Below, piece by piece: positions 44,618 through 52,627 of a stretch of 64,000 nucleotides of DNA. The notes beneath the pieces were generated by a model. It saw only the letters and a program-made list of their open reading frames with translations. It was not told the DNA's origin and searched no databases. The position numbers and the translations under genes are program-made. The stretch's first letter is position 1. Each line of letters opens with the position of its first letter. Origin of the DNA: Acidovorax sp. sic0104 (GTDB taxonomy: Bacteria; Pseudomonadota; Gammaproteobacteria; Burkholderiales; Burkholderiaceae_C); contig NZ_JAHUWH010000016.1 in NCBI RefSeq assembly GCF_019219095.1, positions 62,001 through 126,000 of the forward strand. Reading direction: 5' to 3'.

Positions 44618-45958
44618 ATGAGCAGCCCCGCCACTGCCACTTACCCTGCGGCCGGCTTTGAAGAAAGCGCCGCCTCTCTCTCGCGGGCTGATACGCATGA
44701 GGACGTCACCCCCAGCGAAATCGCCGTGGGCGTGATCATCGGACGCTCGTCCGAGTATTTCGACTTCTTCGTCTTCGGGATCGCCTGTGTCCTGGTCTTC
44801 CCTTCGTTCCTCTTTCCGTTCCTCACGCGCCTGGACGGCACGTTGATGGGCTTCGCGCTGCTGGCCGTGGCCTTCGTGGTCCGTCCGGTGGGCACTGCGG
44901 TCTCCATGGCGATCCAGCGGCGCTGGGGACGGGGCACCAAGCTGACCATCGCGCTGTTCCTGCTGGGCGTGTGCACGGTCGGCATGGCGTTCCTGCCTGG
45001 CTACAAGGACGTGGGCATGGTCGCCATCGTCGCCCTGCTGATCCTGCGCATCGGTCAGGGCCTGGCGCTCGGCGGCTCGTGGGACGGCCTGCCGTCGCTC
45101 CTGGCGATGTCGGCCCCCAAGGAGCGACGAGGCTGGTACGCCATGATCGGCCAGCTGGGCGCACCGCTGGGCTTTGTGCTGGCGGCAGGACTGTTTGTCT
45201 ATCTGTACAGCAACCTGTCCGTGCAGGAGTTCCTGGCGTGGGGCTGGCGTTACCCGTTCTTCGTGGCTTTCGCCATCAATGTCGTGGCGCTGTTCGCACG
45301 CTTGCGGCTGGTGGTGGGGCAGTCCTACACGGAACTGTTGCAGGAGCGCGAGTTGCAACCCGTGTCCGTGAGCCGCGTGGTGCGCGACGAGGGCAGCAAT
45401 GTCCTGCTGGGCGCGTTCGCTGCGCTGGCGAGCTTTGCGCTCTTCCACCTGGTCACGGTGTTCCCGCTGTCGTGGATCACGCTTTACTCCGACCAACCCG
45501 TTACGCAGATCCTGGGCGTTCAGATCGTGGGTGCCTTCCTCGCTGCTGGCGCCATCATGGTGTCGGGCTGGTTGTCGGATCACCTGGGCCGCCGCAAGCT
45601 CCTGGGCGGCATGGCAGTTCTGATCGGCGTTTTCAGCTTCATGGCGCCGGTGCTGCTCAATTCGGGCGAGGTGGGCAGCACCATGTTCCTGCTCCTGGGC
45701 TTTGTGCTGCTGGGGCTGTCCTATGGCCAGGCCTCCGGCACGGTCACGGCCAACTTCTCGCCGCAGTACCGCTACACCGGTGCTGCCCTGTCCGCTGACC
45801 TGGCCTGGATCATCGGTGCCGCGTTCGCACCGCTGGTCGCGCTGTACCTTTCGTCGCAGTTCGGCCTGCTGGCCGTGACGGTGTATTTGCTGTCCGGCGT
45901 GGCCTGCACGCTGGGTGCCCTGAACCTGAACCGCCGCATGGAGCGGAGGGACCGGTAA
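44618..45958 (+). CDS. MHS-family MFS transporter
   Basis: A 446-residue 12-helix major-facilitator transporter resembling the metabolite:H+ symporter group (alpha-ketoglutarate, shikimate or proline/betaine type). After a 33-residue polar N-terminus, helix 1 contains VGVIIGRSSEYFDFFVFGIA, with the family's E-x-x-D-F positions. The helix 2-3 loop is MAIQRRWGRGTKLTIALFLL, the helix 4 region RIGQGLALGGSWDGLPSLLA, and the second-half loop GWLSDHLGRRKLLGGMAVLI. The ATG at 44618 has an AAGGAG ribosome site 9 nt upstream. It diverges from cyoA. The substrate is unknown. Confidence 0.87.
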   Translation: MSSPATATYPAAGFEESAASLSRADTHEDVTPSEIAVGVIIGRSSEYFDFFVFGIACVLVFPSFLFPFLTRLDGTLMGFALLAVAFVVRPVGTAVSMAIQRRWGRGTKLTIALFLLGVCTVGMAFLPGYKDVGMVAIVALLILRIGQGLALGGSWDGLPSLLAMSAPKERRGWYAMIGQLGAPLGFVLAAGLFVYLYSNLSVQEFLAWGWRYPFFVAFAINVVALFARLRLVVGQSYTELLQERELQPVSVSRVVRDEGSNVLLGAFAALASFALFHLVTVFPLSWITLYSDQPVTQILGVQIVGAFLAAGAIMVSGWLSDHLGRRKLLGGMAVLIGVFSFMAPVLLNSGEVGSTMFLLLGFVLLGLSYGQASGTVTANFSPQYRYTGAALSADLAWIIGAAFAPLVALYLSSQFGLLAVTVYLLSGVACTLGALNLNRRMERRDR

Positions 45959-45984
45959 AGACCTGGCGGAGGACGTTCACGCGA

Positions 45985-46040
45985 TTTGCTACTGTTTTGA
46001 TAGCTTCTGGCGCTTGTCCAGAAAGCGGTACAGGCCAAAA
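45985..46040. repeat. Dispersed intergenic repeat, copy 2
   Basis: The sequence TTGCTACTGTTTTGATAGCT continues with TGGCGCTTGTCC and AAAGCGGTACAGGCC. It aligns with 32834-32887 over about 50 bp in the same orientation. Like copy 1 it sits between convergent genes (MFS transporter and tolA), beside the terminator hairpin. Confidence 0.7.
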
Positions 46041-46058
46041 AGAAACCAAGAAAATAGC

Positions 46059-46090
46059 AAAAAACGCCCGGTAGACACCGGGCGTTTTTT
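46059..46090. terminator. Bidirectional Rho-independent terminator
   Basis: A perfect 14-bp stem (A6-CGCCCGGT against ACCGGGCG-T6) encloses a 4-nt AGAC loop. U-tracts form in both directions, so it can stop both the MFS-transporter transcript (+) and the ybgC-tolQRA transcript (-). Confidence 0.92.
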
Positions 46091-46208
46091 GTTTTTCAAG
46101 CGGTGCTTCTGCAGGGCTTGGTCCCAGGTACAAGATCCGTTCAGGCCGAGCACAGTTGCGACCCATCACGGCCCTCATCGGGTTGAATGGCCGGCGCGCG
46201 ATCCCGTA

Positions 46209-47183
46209 TCAGTCCTGGGGCCTGAAACCAATGGTCAGCGAAGACGGCACGCGCCCATCCACATCGCGCGGCAAGGTTTCGGTCTTGTCCAGTGCGCGCA
46301 GCACAGCGTCGTCCCAGGCCTTGTTGCCGCTTGATTGCACCAGGCGTTTGCCGACGATGGTGCCGTCGGGCGACAGGCGCACTTCCACTTCGGCGCGTGG
46401 GTTGCCTGAAATCGCATCGGGGTAGACGATATTGGGCTTGACCTTGGCTGCGACCTTGCCGCCGTAGCTGCCGGAAGGGCCTGCGCTGCGCTGCGCCGTA
46501 CCGGTGGCGGTCTCGCCACCCGTCGCGCCCGCAAGGCCCTGCATGCGGCGCAGATTGTCTTCGCGCAGCTTGGCCAGTTGCTTGTCGTCCGCTTCCTTGC
46601 GCTTGGCCGCTTCTTCTGCCTTGCGCTTGTCTTCGGCCAGCTTCTTTTGCTTGTCCTGCTCGGCTTTCTTTTGCTCGGCCAGCTGCTTTTCGCGCTGTTC
46701 CTTTTCCTTGTCCTTTTCCTTTTGCAGGCGTTCCTTCTTTTCCTGCTCCAGGCGGTCCTTGCGCTCTTCTTCCTTGCGGTCGCGTTCGCGCTTTTCGCGC
46801 TCTTGCTGCTGCTCGCGTGCTTTCTTCTCTTGCTCCAGGCGCTTCTTTTCGCGTTCGATGGCGATGTCAGCCTCGCGCGTGTCCGGCGGCTCCACGGCGC
46901 GTGGTGCTGGCGGTGGCGCCGGAGGGGGGGGCGGACGAACTTCGGTGGGCGCCGGGGCCGGGGGGGGCGGGGGCGGCTCCACGGCGCGCGGCGCGGCCTG
47001 CTGGGGCACTGCGGCCCAGAGTTCGGCTTCCACTGCGGGCTGGTCGGCGCTGCTCTTCCAGTTCACGCCCCAGGTCAGGGCGCCGATCAGCACCGCGTGG
47101 GCCAGGACGGCCAGCGTGATGGCGCGCAGCCGTGCGGGCGGGCGCGGCGGGGCAAACTGGTCGCGGTCGTTGTGGGCTTGCAT
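46209..47183 (-). CDS. tolA: TolA cell-envelope protein
   Basis: A 324-residue TolA, the inner-membrane rod that links TolQR to the outer membrane during division. One N-terminal membrane helix (AITLAVLAHAVLIGALTWGV) is followed by a Pro-rich stretch and a long charged coiled coil (residues about 105-215, Lys/Glu/Gln-rich). The C-terminal TonB/TolA-like domain has KVKPNIVYPDAISGNPRAEV and VEVRLSPDGTIVGKRLVQSS. The ATG at 47183 precedes the helix properly. It ends the tol operon here; tolB and pal do not follow, the next feature being a terminator. Confidence 0.93.
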   Translation of the reverse strand: MQAHNDRDQFAPPRPPARLRAITLAVLAHAVLIGALTWGVNWKSSADQPAVEAELWAAVPQQAAPRAVEPPPPPPAPAPTEVRPPPPPAPPPAPRAVEPPDTREADIAIEREKKRLEQEKKAREQQQEREKRERDRKEEERKDRLEQEKKERLQKEKDKEKEQREKQLAEQKKAEQDKQKKLAEDKRKAEEAAKRKEADDKQLAKLREDNLRRMQGLAGATGGETATGTAQRSAGPSGSYGGKVAAKVKPNIVYPDAISGNPRAEVEVRLSPDGTIVGKRLVQSSGNKAWDDAVLRALDKTETLPRDVDGRVPSSLTIGFRPQD

Positions 47184-47215
47184 GGACGTGAGAGAGTTGC
47201 GGGCGCGGGTTCGGT

Positions 47216-47644
47216 TCAACCGCCCTGCTTGACGGAGAGGCCCACACGCTGCACGCCCGCCTTCTGCAAGGCGTCCATCGCCTTCACCACGCTCTCGTAT
47301 TGCACGCCCTTGTCGGCGCTGATGACCACGGCGCTGGCGCTATCGGCGCCCTGAGCCTTCTGCCAGCGGCTGGCGGCATCGCCGATTTCGCGCTGGTTCA
47401 GGCTTCGCGTGGCCTCTGGCGTCTTGAACTGGAGCGTGCCATCCTTGTTCACGATGACCTGCGCGACGACCTTGGGCATGTTCTTGCCCTTGCCGACGCT
47501 GGGCACGTCCACGACGCCCGGCGTAAGCATGGGTGCCGTCACCATGAAGATGATGAGCAGCACCAGCATCACGTCGATGAAGGGCACCATGTTGATTTCG
47601 TTGATGGTGCGGCGGCCTCGGCCGCGGGATGCCATGGCGGGCAT
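47216..47644 (-). CDS. tolR: TolR/ExbD-type biopolymer transport protein
   Basis: A 142-residue TolR. The N-terminal helix contains the proton-pathway Asp in INEINMVPFIDVMLVLLIIF, followed by TAPMLTPGVVDVPSVGKGKN and a periplasmic domain ending VMDALQKAGVQRVGL-like sequence. TolR and TolQ form the proton-driven motor for TolA. It lies 15 bp after tolQ and 32 bp before tolA. Confidence 0.95.
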   Translation of the reverse strand: MPAMASRGRGRRTINEINMVPFIDVMLVLLIIFMVTAPMLTPGVVDVPSVGKGKNMPKVVAQVIVNKDGTLQFKTPEATRSLNQREIGDAASRWQKAQGADSASAVVISADKGVQYESVVKAMDALQKAGVQRVGLSVKQGG

Positions 47645-47659
47645 GTGGCGCCTCCCGGA

Positions 47660-48373
47660 TCAGTGGCCCGAGGCCGTGTGGCCGGTGGGCGCGGGTTGTG
47701 CGCCGAGGTTGCGCTGCAATATGTTGGAGAACTCTTCGATGAAGGTCTCCTGGTGCGTGGCCACCCGGTCGATGTCGCGGGCAAAACGGTTGTAGGCGAT
47801 CACGGCCGGGATGGCGGCGAACAAACCGATGGCCGTGGCCACCAGTGCTTCGGCGATGCCGGGCGCCACGGTGGCCAGCGTGACCTGCTCCATGCCGGCA
47901 AAGCCGGTGAAGGCGTGCATGATGCCCCACACCGTGCCGAACAGGCCCACGTAGGGCGACACCGAGCCGACCGATGCCAGGAAGGACAGGCTCGATTCGA
48001 CGACGTCCATCTCGCGCTGGAAGCTGGCGCGCATGGCACGGCGCGCGCCGTCGAGCAGGGTGCCCGGGTCCACGATGCGGCGCTCGCGAAGCTTTTGATA
48101 TTCGCGCATGCCGCTGGCGAAGATGCGTTCCATGGGGCCGGCCTGCTTGGCGTTCTGCGCAGCGCTGGCGTACAGGTCATTCAGGCTGGTGCCCGACCAG
48201 AACTCACGCTCGAAGTCGTCGTTGAGCGTCTTCACGCGCTTCAAGGCAAACAGCTTGCGGAAGATGGCGGCCCAGCTGGCCACCGATACCCCGAGGAGCA
48301 GCAGCATGACGAGTTGCACCACCCAGCTGGCGTGCAGCACCAGGGAGATGATGGACATGTTTTGGGAGTTCAT
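47660..48373 (-). CDS. tolQ: TolQ/ExbB-type motor protein
   Basis: A 237-residue TolQ with three membrane helices: SWVVQLVMLLLLGVSVASWA, SPYVGLFGTVWGIMHAFTGF and VAPGIAEALVATAIGLFAAI. The cytoplasmic loop includes FEREFWSGTSLNDLYASAAQ. The start ATG at 48373 (MNSQNMSIISLVLHASWVVQ) overlaps the ybgC stop codon by 4 bp (ATGA), so ybgC and tolQ are coupled. Confidence 0.95.
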   Translation of the reverse strand: MNSQNMSIISLVLHASWVVQLVMLLLLGVSVASWAAIFRKLFALKRVKTLNDDFEREFWSGTSLNDLYASAAQNAKQAGPMERIFASGMREYQKLRERRIVDPGTLLDGARRAMRASFQREMDVVESSLSFLASVGSVSPYVGLFGTVWGIMHAFTGFAGMEQVTLATVAPGIAEALVATAIGLFAAIPAVIAYNRFARDIDRVATHQETFIEEFSNILQRNLGAQPAPTGHTASGH

Positions 48374-48750
48374 GGTGTGAGTTGTTCCAGAAGGGTGCTC
48401 GGTATTCTTGCAGGGCGCATCGTCGCTGCGTCCACCCATCCGATGCGGATGGTGCCTTCGGTCAGCAAGGTCGGGCTTTTGTCGGTCATCTGCTCTGGTT
48501 TCAGGAGCGCCTGCTGCACTATTGTCAACGATGCCCGGCCTGCGGCCTGCAGGCCGGCGGTAACAATGAGTTCGTCATCCAGCCGGGCGGGGCGGTGGTA
48601 GCGCAACTGCGCATCGGTTACGACAAACATGCCGCCGGTTTGTTCCCGCAGAAGCTGCTGGCCCACGCCCAGCGAGCGCAGCCACTCGGTGCGCGCGCGC
48701 TCGAAGAACTTGAGGTAGTTGGCATAGAACACGATGCCGCCCGCATCCAT
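48370..48750 (-). CDS. ybgC: Tol-Pal-associated acyl-CoA thioesterase, N-terminally truncated
   Basis: A 126-residue hot-dog-fold thioesterase of the YbgC family, acting on acyl-CoA or acyl-ACP near the Tol complex. It opens MDAGGIVFYANYLKFFERAR, retaining the catalytic-Asp motif DAGG, but lacks the usual first 14 or so residues ending V-Y-Y-E-D-T before it. Upstream, the same frame reads VPRRYM and then meets a stop codon (TGA). The normal N-terminal strand is therefore absent, and the ATG is borrowed from foreign-looking DNA. It may still make a protein for the coupled tolQ, but activity is doubtful. The break marks the edge of the accessory region. Confidence 0.82.
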   Translation of the reverse strand: MDAGGIVFYANYLKFFERARTEWLRSLGVGQQLLREQTGGMFVVTDAQLRYHRPARLDDELIVTAGLQAAGRASLTIVQQALLKPEQMTDKSPTLLTEGTIRIGWVDAATMRPARIPSTLLEQLTP

Positions 48751-49038
48751 GTACCGGCGTGGTACTCAACTGTGGACATGTCGTAAAGCATTGAAAACAC
48801 TCACTCCTCACGATTGTAGGAAAGTCCATAGTGTTGTCTGGATTGCGATTTTTACTGGACGGTGATGTCCATGGCTTGCGGTGTGATTTCGACTGAGCAT
48901 CCTGATGCTGGGGAGGCACATTCCGGCGTTTATGTTCCACGACCTGTGCCCAACTCGGATGTCCCAATTCATTAGCCGGGTGTGATCTGGCTTGAGCAGC
49001 AAAGCTCTAAACGGGATCGCTTTTTAAGCGAATCTTCC

Positions 49039-49491
49039 TCATCCCCTAAGCTTGGCAAAGGGTTTCATGGGCAGGATACTAGCGCTGGGCTGGAGGTCTT
49101 CTAGTCTGGCTTCGAGGTCACGGACGCGGTTCCAAAGATTGACGATCAGTTCGTCTGATTCAACCAGTCGCGAAACAGCATCGTCTCGTTGTGCCTTGAG
49201 GTTGGCGATGGTCTCGATTTTGCTTCGTGAGGCTTGGCGGGCTTTAAGACGCAGCTGGCGTTCAGAGATTGGGCGCTCTTGGCCGCTTGTCGCAAGGTAG
49301 GCTTGAATCTCCTTTACCAAGCCCGGGAATCTTGCCTTGCGAAGCGCCGAGGGATCGCAACCGGCCTCCTTGGCAACATTGTTTTGGCTTACCAGACTGC
49401 TGGCTGGCAAGACGTTGGGCACGCCAGCCTTCAGACGCTCAAAGGCCTCTCGGAAGTTGGCTTCAGCGGTTTTGGGCTTGAACGTGGGCAT
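49039..49491 (-). CDS. TnpC-like accessory protein of a tyrosine-recombinase element
   Basis: A 150-residue protein (MPTFKPKTAEANFREAFERL) with a helix-turn-helix-like segment NNVAKEAGCDPSALRKARFP, then a charged coiled coil (SRLVESDELIVNLWNRVRDL EARL region). It overlaps the 3' end of the adjacent recombinase gene by 29 bp. Small coiled-coil proteins in this position accompany the paired tyrosine recombinases of Tn554-like elements; the assignment is by context and general shape. A hairpin-like sequence (49016-49035) lies just after the stop codon. G+C looks lower than in the backbone. Confidence 0.55.
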   Translation of the reverse strand: MPTFKPKTAEANFREAFERLKAGVPNVLPASSLVSQNNVAKEAGCDPSALRKARFPGLVKEIQAYLATSGQERPISERQLRLKARQASRSKIETIANLKAQRDDAVSRLVESDELIVNLWNRVRDLEARLEDLQPSASILPMKPFAKLRG

Positions 49492-50416
49492 GGTACTTTT
49501 CGATTGAACGCTTCTCGGATTGGAGCGCACGGTAGCGCGGCGAGTCAGGGTGAACTACAGCAAGTTGAGCATCCAATGACTTATCGTAGCGATTGATGTC
49601 GTCAACTTTAGTCACGTCAAGCAACAGGTCGGGGCAGCCCTTGCCGTTACTGCCGCCGAGGCATTGCGTGATGGACTCAACTCCGCCATACGGGCAGGGA
49701 CGTGCATTGAAGCAAAATCCCGCTCGGATGCTGCGGGCGCTGACTTCGCCTCTTTTGAAAGACTTGATGAGGGTGGCGGCATCTTTCTCGCTTATCAAAT
49801 TGACGATGGAGGCCTTGCGTGTCTCACCCAGGGGACTGGCGAACTGGGGGCCTGAGATGGATTGCATGGCACGTGCTTGCTCCTCGTATATGGTCTGGAT
49901 ATAGAGGATTCGCACTTCTTCATTGAGCGCCAAGCGCGAGTGGTGACGGCCGTAGTAGAGAGTCATTTCACGGCTCTGATGTTTGAGTTGCAGTTGCAAC
50001 GATGAGTCATCAACCTGGCCCGAGCTCTGCATGTTGACTGCCCCAGTGCGGCGCAGCTGATGCCAACCGAAAGGCCAGATGGCCCCTACCTTGAAAACAT
50101 CCGGATTTAAGGTTGGCGTAATCATTCGCGCGATTCGCAAATCCTCTTCGGTGATGGTGATCTGCGCCGGGTCCAGGAGCATGGGATTAGAGGACAACAC
50201 TTCTTGGTACGACCTTGGCACTGGCCTTGTGCCGTAACTTTTGTGCTTGCCCGAGCTCCAAGGCTCGTACTGGTAGGAGATGAGATAAGGGTTGGCTTCG
50301 TCTTCTTCTGTGATGCCAAGGCCGCCGCGCTCTCGGCCGCAGAGCATCCTCAAGGCGGCAATGTGCTTCATGGCGTCGATAGCAAGTGTCGCGCTCTTGG
50401 ACATCCGACAAGCTGC
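49463..50416 (-). pseudogene. C-terminal remnant of a tyrosine recombinase (Tn554-like integrase)
   Basis: The translated segment carries the C-terminal half of a tyrosine recombinase: the box II region FGWHQLRRTGAVNMQSSGQV and the nucleophile region LKHQSREMTLYYGRHHSRLA, giving H-x-x-R, H and Y catalytic residues. A Cys-containing tail (GFCFNARPCPYGGVESITQC) follows, as in large Tn554/RIT-type recombinases. The N-terminal domain and the first catalytic Arg region are missing. Recombinase-like sequence stops near 50416, where a metallophosphoesterase fragment begins on the other strand. The partner recombinase gene is absent. It is therefore a truncated, probably inactive remnant. Confidence 0.7.
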
Positions 50417-50423
50417 GTACGCG

Positions 50424-50591
50424 CATGAGGTGCACTTCCTGGAGGACACCGCAGTCACGATAGGAGGCGTGCGTTTCCTGAGCGCCACTCTTTGGACCGA
50501 CTTCGAATACTTTGGCGAGGAGCTTCGCCATACCGCCACGCTGACAGCGCAGCGCTACATGGCCGACTATCGACTGGTCACGAAGAACTGA
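50424..50591 (+). pseudogene. Fragment of a calcineurin-like metallophosphoesterase gene
   Basis: A 55-codon open stretch ending at a stop codon encodes VHFLEDTAVTIGGVRFLSAT, LWTDFEYFGEELRHTATLTA and QRYMADYRLV. This pattern (strand, G-x-R-F, T-L-W-T-D-F, M-x-D-Y-R-x-I) is typical of the middle of small metallophosphoesterases. The upstream metal-binding part (D-x-H-x, GDxxD) and the downstream part are missing. It abuts the recombinase remnant, so it is a leftover of a disrupted gene. Confidence 0.6.
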
Positions 50592-50828
50592 GAGAGGTCC
50601 CCACGCTTCGCCCCCTCTTTGGCAACGACCGCCCGGCGCCTGATGTGCAGACGCAACCTATTGTCGAACTGCAGCACTGGCGCATCTTGCAGGGCGGCAG
50701 CGGCTCGCTGCACATCGCCGCACGGCTTGCATCTGGGTCCTTCCGATTGACCTCGATGCTGATCGCCATCGATCTTCAGCGCGCCCAGCTTAGGACGGAA
50801 TCCGGTCGCTGCTATCACCTCATCGTTG
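50592..50828. other. Mosaic spacer with a possible flavoprotein fragment
   Basis: No intact gene is present. On the minus strand one frame contains DNDEVIAATGFRPKLGAL, a signature of FAD/NAD-dependent monooxygenases and disulfide-type reductases, but the flanking frame is not recognisable and overlaps the end of the SDR gene. It is probably another fragment in the recombinase-associated mosaic. Confidence 0.35.
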
Positions 50829-51644
50829 TCAGACCGGCAATCCGTACTGATTTCGAAGACTCTTGTCGAACGCGGATTCAGGGACGAAACGGCGCAGGAG
50901 ACTGACCCGTCGCGCCATTTTTCCCGCCGCGTAGCGTGTCTTTGGAACGATCGTGGTCGCCGCTTCGACAATCGTCCCGGCGACGACTTCCGGGGCGTCG
51001 CCGGCTTCTATCGCTTTCTTATTGATCACATCCATGCTGGCGCGCGTGGCGTCATAGATGTCAAGCAATAGGTCTGGCTTGGCGAGGTTGTCTTCAAATG
51101 CCGTCCTTGTATAGGCGGGTTCGACCAACACGACACGAATGCCAAAGGAGCGAAGCTCGTGGTCAAGCGATTCAGAATAGCCTTCGATGGCATGCTTGGT
51201 CGACGCATACACGGCGGAATAGGGAGCCGGGATCAAACCCAACACCGAACTCACATTGATGATTCTGCCTTTTCTCTGCTGGCGCATGGCCGGTAGCACC
51301 GCCCTGGTCACGCGTAGAACCCCGAAGACATTGACATCGAATAGCGCCTGCGCCTGGGCCGTCGAGGACTCCTCTGCGGCGCCAAGCAAACCCATGCCGG
51401 CATTGTTGACGAGCAGATCGATGCGGCCGGCCTCGGCCATGACCCGCTCGACCAGTTTCGCCACGGACTCATCGTCGGTAACGTCACAGGCCAGCATAGT
51501 AATACCGTCGGATCTCTCCGCGGCGGCGCGGCGGCTCGTTCCGAACACCCGAAAGCCCGCATTCCGCAAGGCTTTGGCAGTGGCGAGACCGATGCCAGAG
51601 GATGCGCCGGTCACCAGGGCGACGCCAGGATTAGTCGTATTCAT
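50829..51644 (-). CDS. Short-chain dehydrogenase/reductase
   Basis: A 271-residue classical SDR. The NAD(P) motif is ALVTGASSGIGLATAKALRN (TGxxxGIG), followed by ACDVTDDES and LLVNNAGMGLLGAAEE, with NVSSVLGLIPAPYSAVYAST then K completing the Ser-Tyr-Lys triad (YASTK). An Arg after the second strand (FGTSRRA) suggests NADP preference. The ATG at 51644 gives the normal N-terminus. It is the last gene of a same-strand run with the hydrolase and flavoprotein genes. The substrate is unknown; close relatives act on ketones or aldehydes. Confidence 0.9.
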   Translation of the reverse strand: MNTTNPGVALVTGASSGIGLATAKALRNAGFRVFGTSRRAAAERSDGITMLACDVTDDESVAKLVERVMAEAGRIDLLVNNAGMGLLGAAEESSTAQAQALFDVNVFGVLRVTRAVLPAMRQQRKGRIINVSSVLGLIPAPYSAVYASTKHAIEGYSESLDHELRSFGIRVVLVEPAYTRTAFEDNLAKPDLLLDIYDATRASMDVINKKAIEAGDAPEVVAGTIVEAATTIVPKTRYAAGKMARRVSLLRRFVPESAFDKSLRNQYGLPV

Positions 51645-51774
51645 AAGGATTGCTTCCTTTTTCTTTACTTTCAGAGGGATGGACGTTTCTTTAGTGAGGC
51701 CGAGCATCAGCCCGGTCACTTCCCGTCGTGGAGGGGCTTCGTTCGAGGCTTCTTTTCGCAGGGCTGAAAGGACA

Positions 51775-52617
51775 CTACTCGCCCCATGCCGCGATCCGTT
51801 GTGCGATCGTCTCGGGGGCCTCGATGTGCAGGAAGTGACCGACGTCAGGGACGACTTCCAGCGCGTGCGATGCGGCGAACCGATGTCGGTCGTCGACCTG
51901 CTGGGGGAGGATGCAGCCGTCGTCTGCACCGTGGAGCTGCAGCAGGGGCACCGCGATCGGCTGAGACAGGCGGCGCATCGCCCCAAGCATGCCGGGCCGC
52001 AGCAGCCCTCGGTAGTAGCGCAAGGGCGCAGGCATGCTCGCCCGCAGGGTCTCGTGCAGCTCCGCCTGGACAGCTGGATGGAGCGAGAGGCCGGGCGACC
52101 ACTGACGCCATAGGTGGTCGATGAGGGCGAGATCTCGGGCGCTGACGATCCAGCCGCTTCCCGGCAGTTGGAAGAGCCCCATGTACCAGCTGCGGCGTAG
52201 CTGAGTGAGGCGCGGCTGGCTCAGAAACGTCAGTGGATGGGGGAATGCCATCGTGACTGCGCGGTCGATCCGCTCCGGCGCGGTGACGCAGACATCGTAG
52301 GTGATCGCGCCGCCCCAGTCGTGGCCAATCAACTCTACGGCTCGCCCGGAAGACCAGCGGTCGATCAGCGCGAGCACGTCGCCGGTGAGGGCTGCCATGT
52401 CGAACGGCCCCGCAGTCGGGGACGGGGCGTAACCGCGAAGCCAGGGGGCGAGGACGCGACGTCCACGGCGACCGAGCTCGGCAAGAAAGGGCTTTGCGGT
52501 CGGCGGATGGTCCGGGAAGCCGTGCAAGACAAGTGTCGGCCGACCGTTGGGATCACCCCCCTGCAGCGCGTGAAAGCTGCCGTGCGGCAGGTCGAAGGTG
52601 ACGTGTTCGAACTCCAT
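51775..52617 (-). CDS. Alpha/beta hydrolase, epoxide-hydrolase-like
   Basis: A 280-residue alpha/beta hydrolase. The oxyanion region is LVLHGFPDHPPTAKPFLAEL, the nucleophile elbow ELIGHDWGGAITYDVCVTAP, and the catalytic His VPDVGHFLHIEAPETIAQRI. The nucleophile is Asp (GHDWGG), the pattern of epoxide hydrolases and haloalkane dehalogenases rather than esterases; a cap domain lies between. The ATG at 52617 is 10 bp after the flavoprotein stop codon, so the two are cotranscribed. A role in detoxifying epoxides or haloalkanes fits the adjacent efflux pump but is inferred. Confidence 0.85.
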   Translation of the reverse strand: MEFEHVTFDLPHGSFHALQGGDPNGRPTLVLHGFPDHPPTAKPFLAELGRRGRRVLAPWLRGYAPSPTAGPFDMAALTGDVLALIDRWSSGRAVELIGHDWGGAITYDVCVTAPERIDRAVTMAFPHPLTFLSQPRLTQLRRSWYMGLFQLPGSGWIVSARDLALIDHLWRQWSPGLSLHPAVQAELHETLRASMPAPLRYYRGLLRPGMLGAMRRLSQPIAVPLLQLHGADDGCILPQQVDDRHRFAASHALEVVPDVGHFLHIEAPETIAQRIAAWGE

Positions 52618-52627
52618 GTGTGTCTTC

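Noticed and set aside
46580-46860. Purine/pyrimidine-asymmetric tract, considered as an unusual DNA structure or repeat array
   Set aside because: It is explained by the Lys/Glu-rich coiled coil of TolA.
49016-49035. Hairpin GATCGCTT...AAGCGAATC, considered as a terminator or an element end
   Set aside because: There is no T-tract and no matching inverted copy was seen at the other side of the recombinase remnant.
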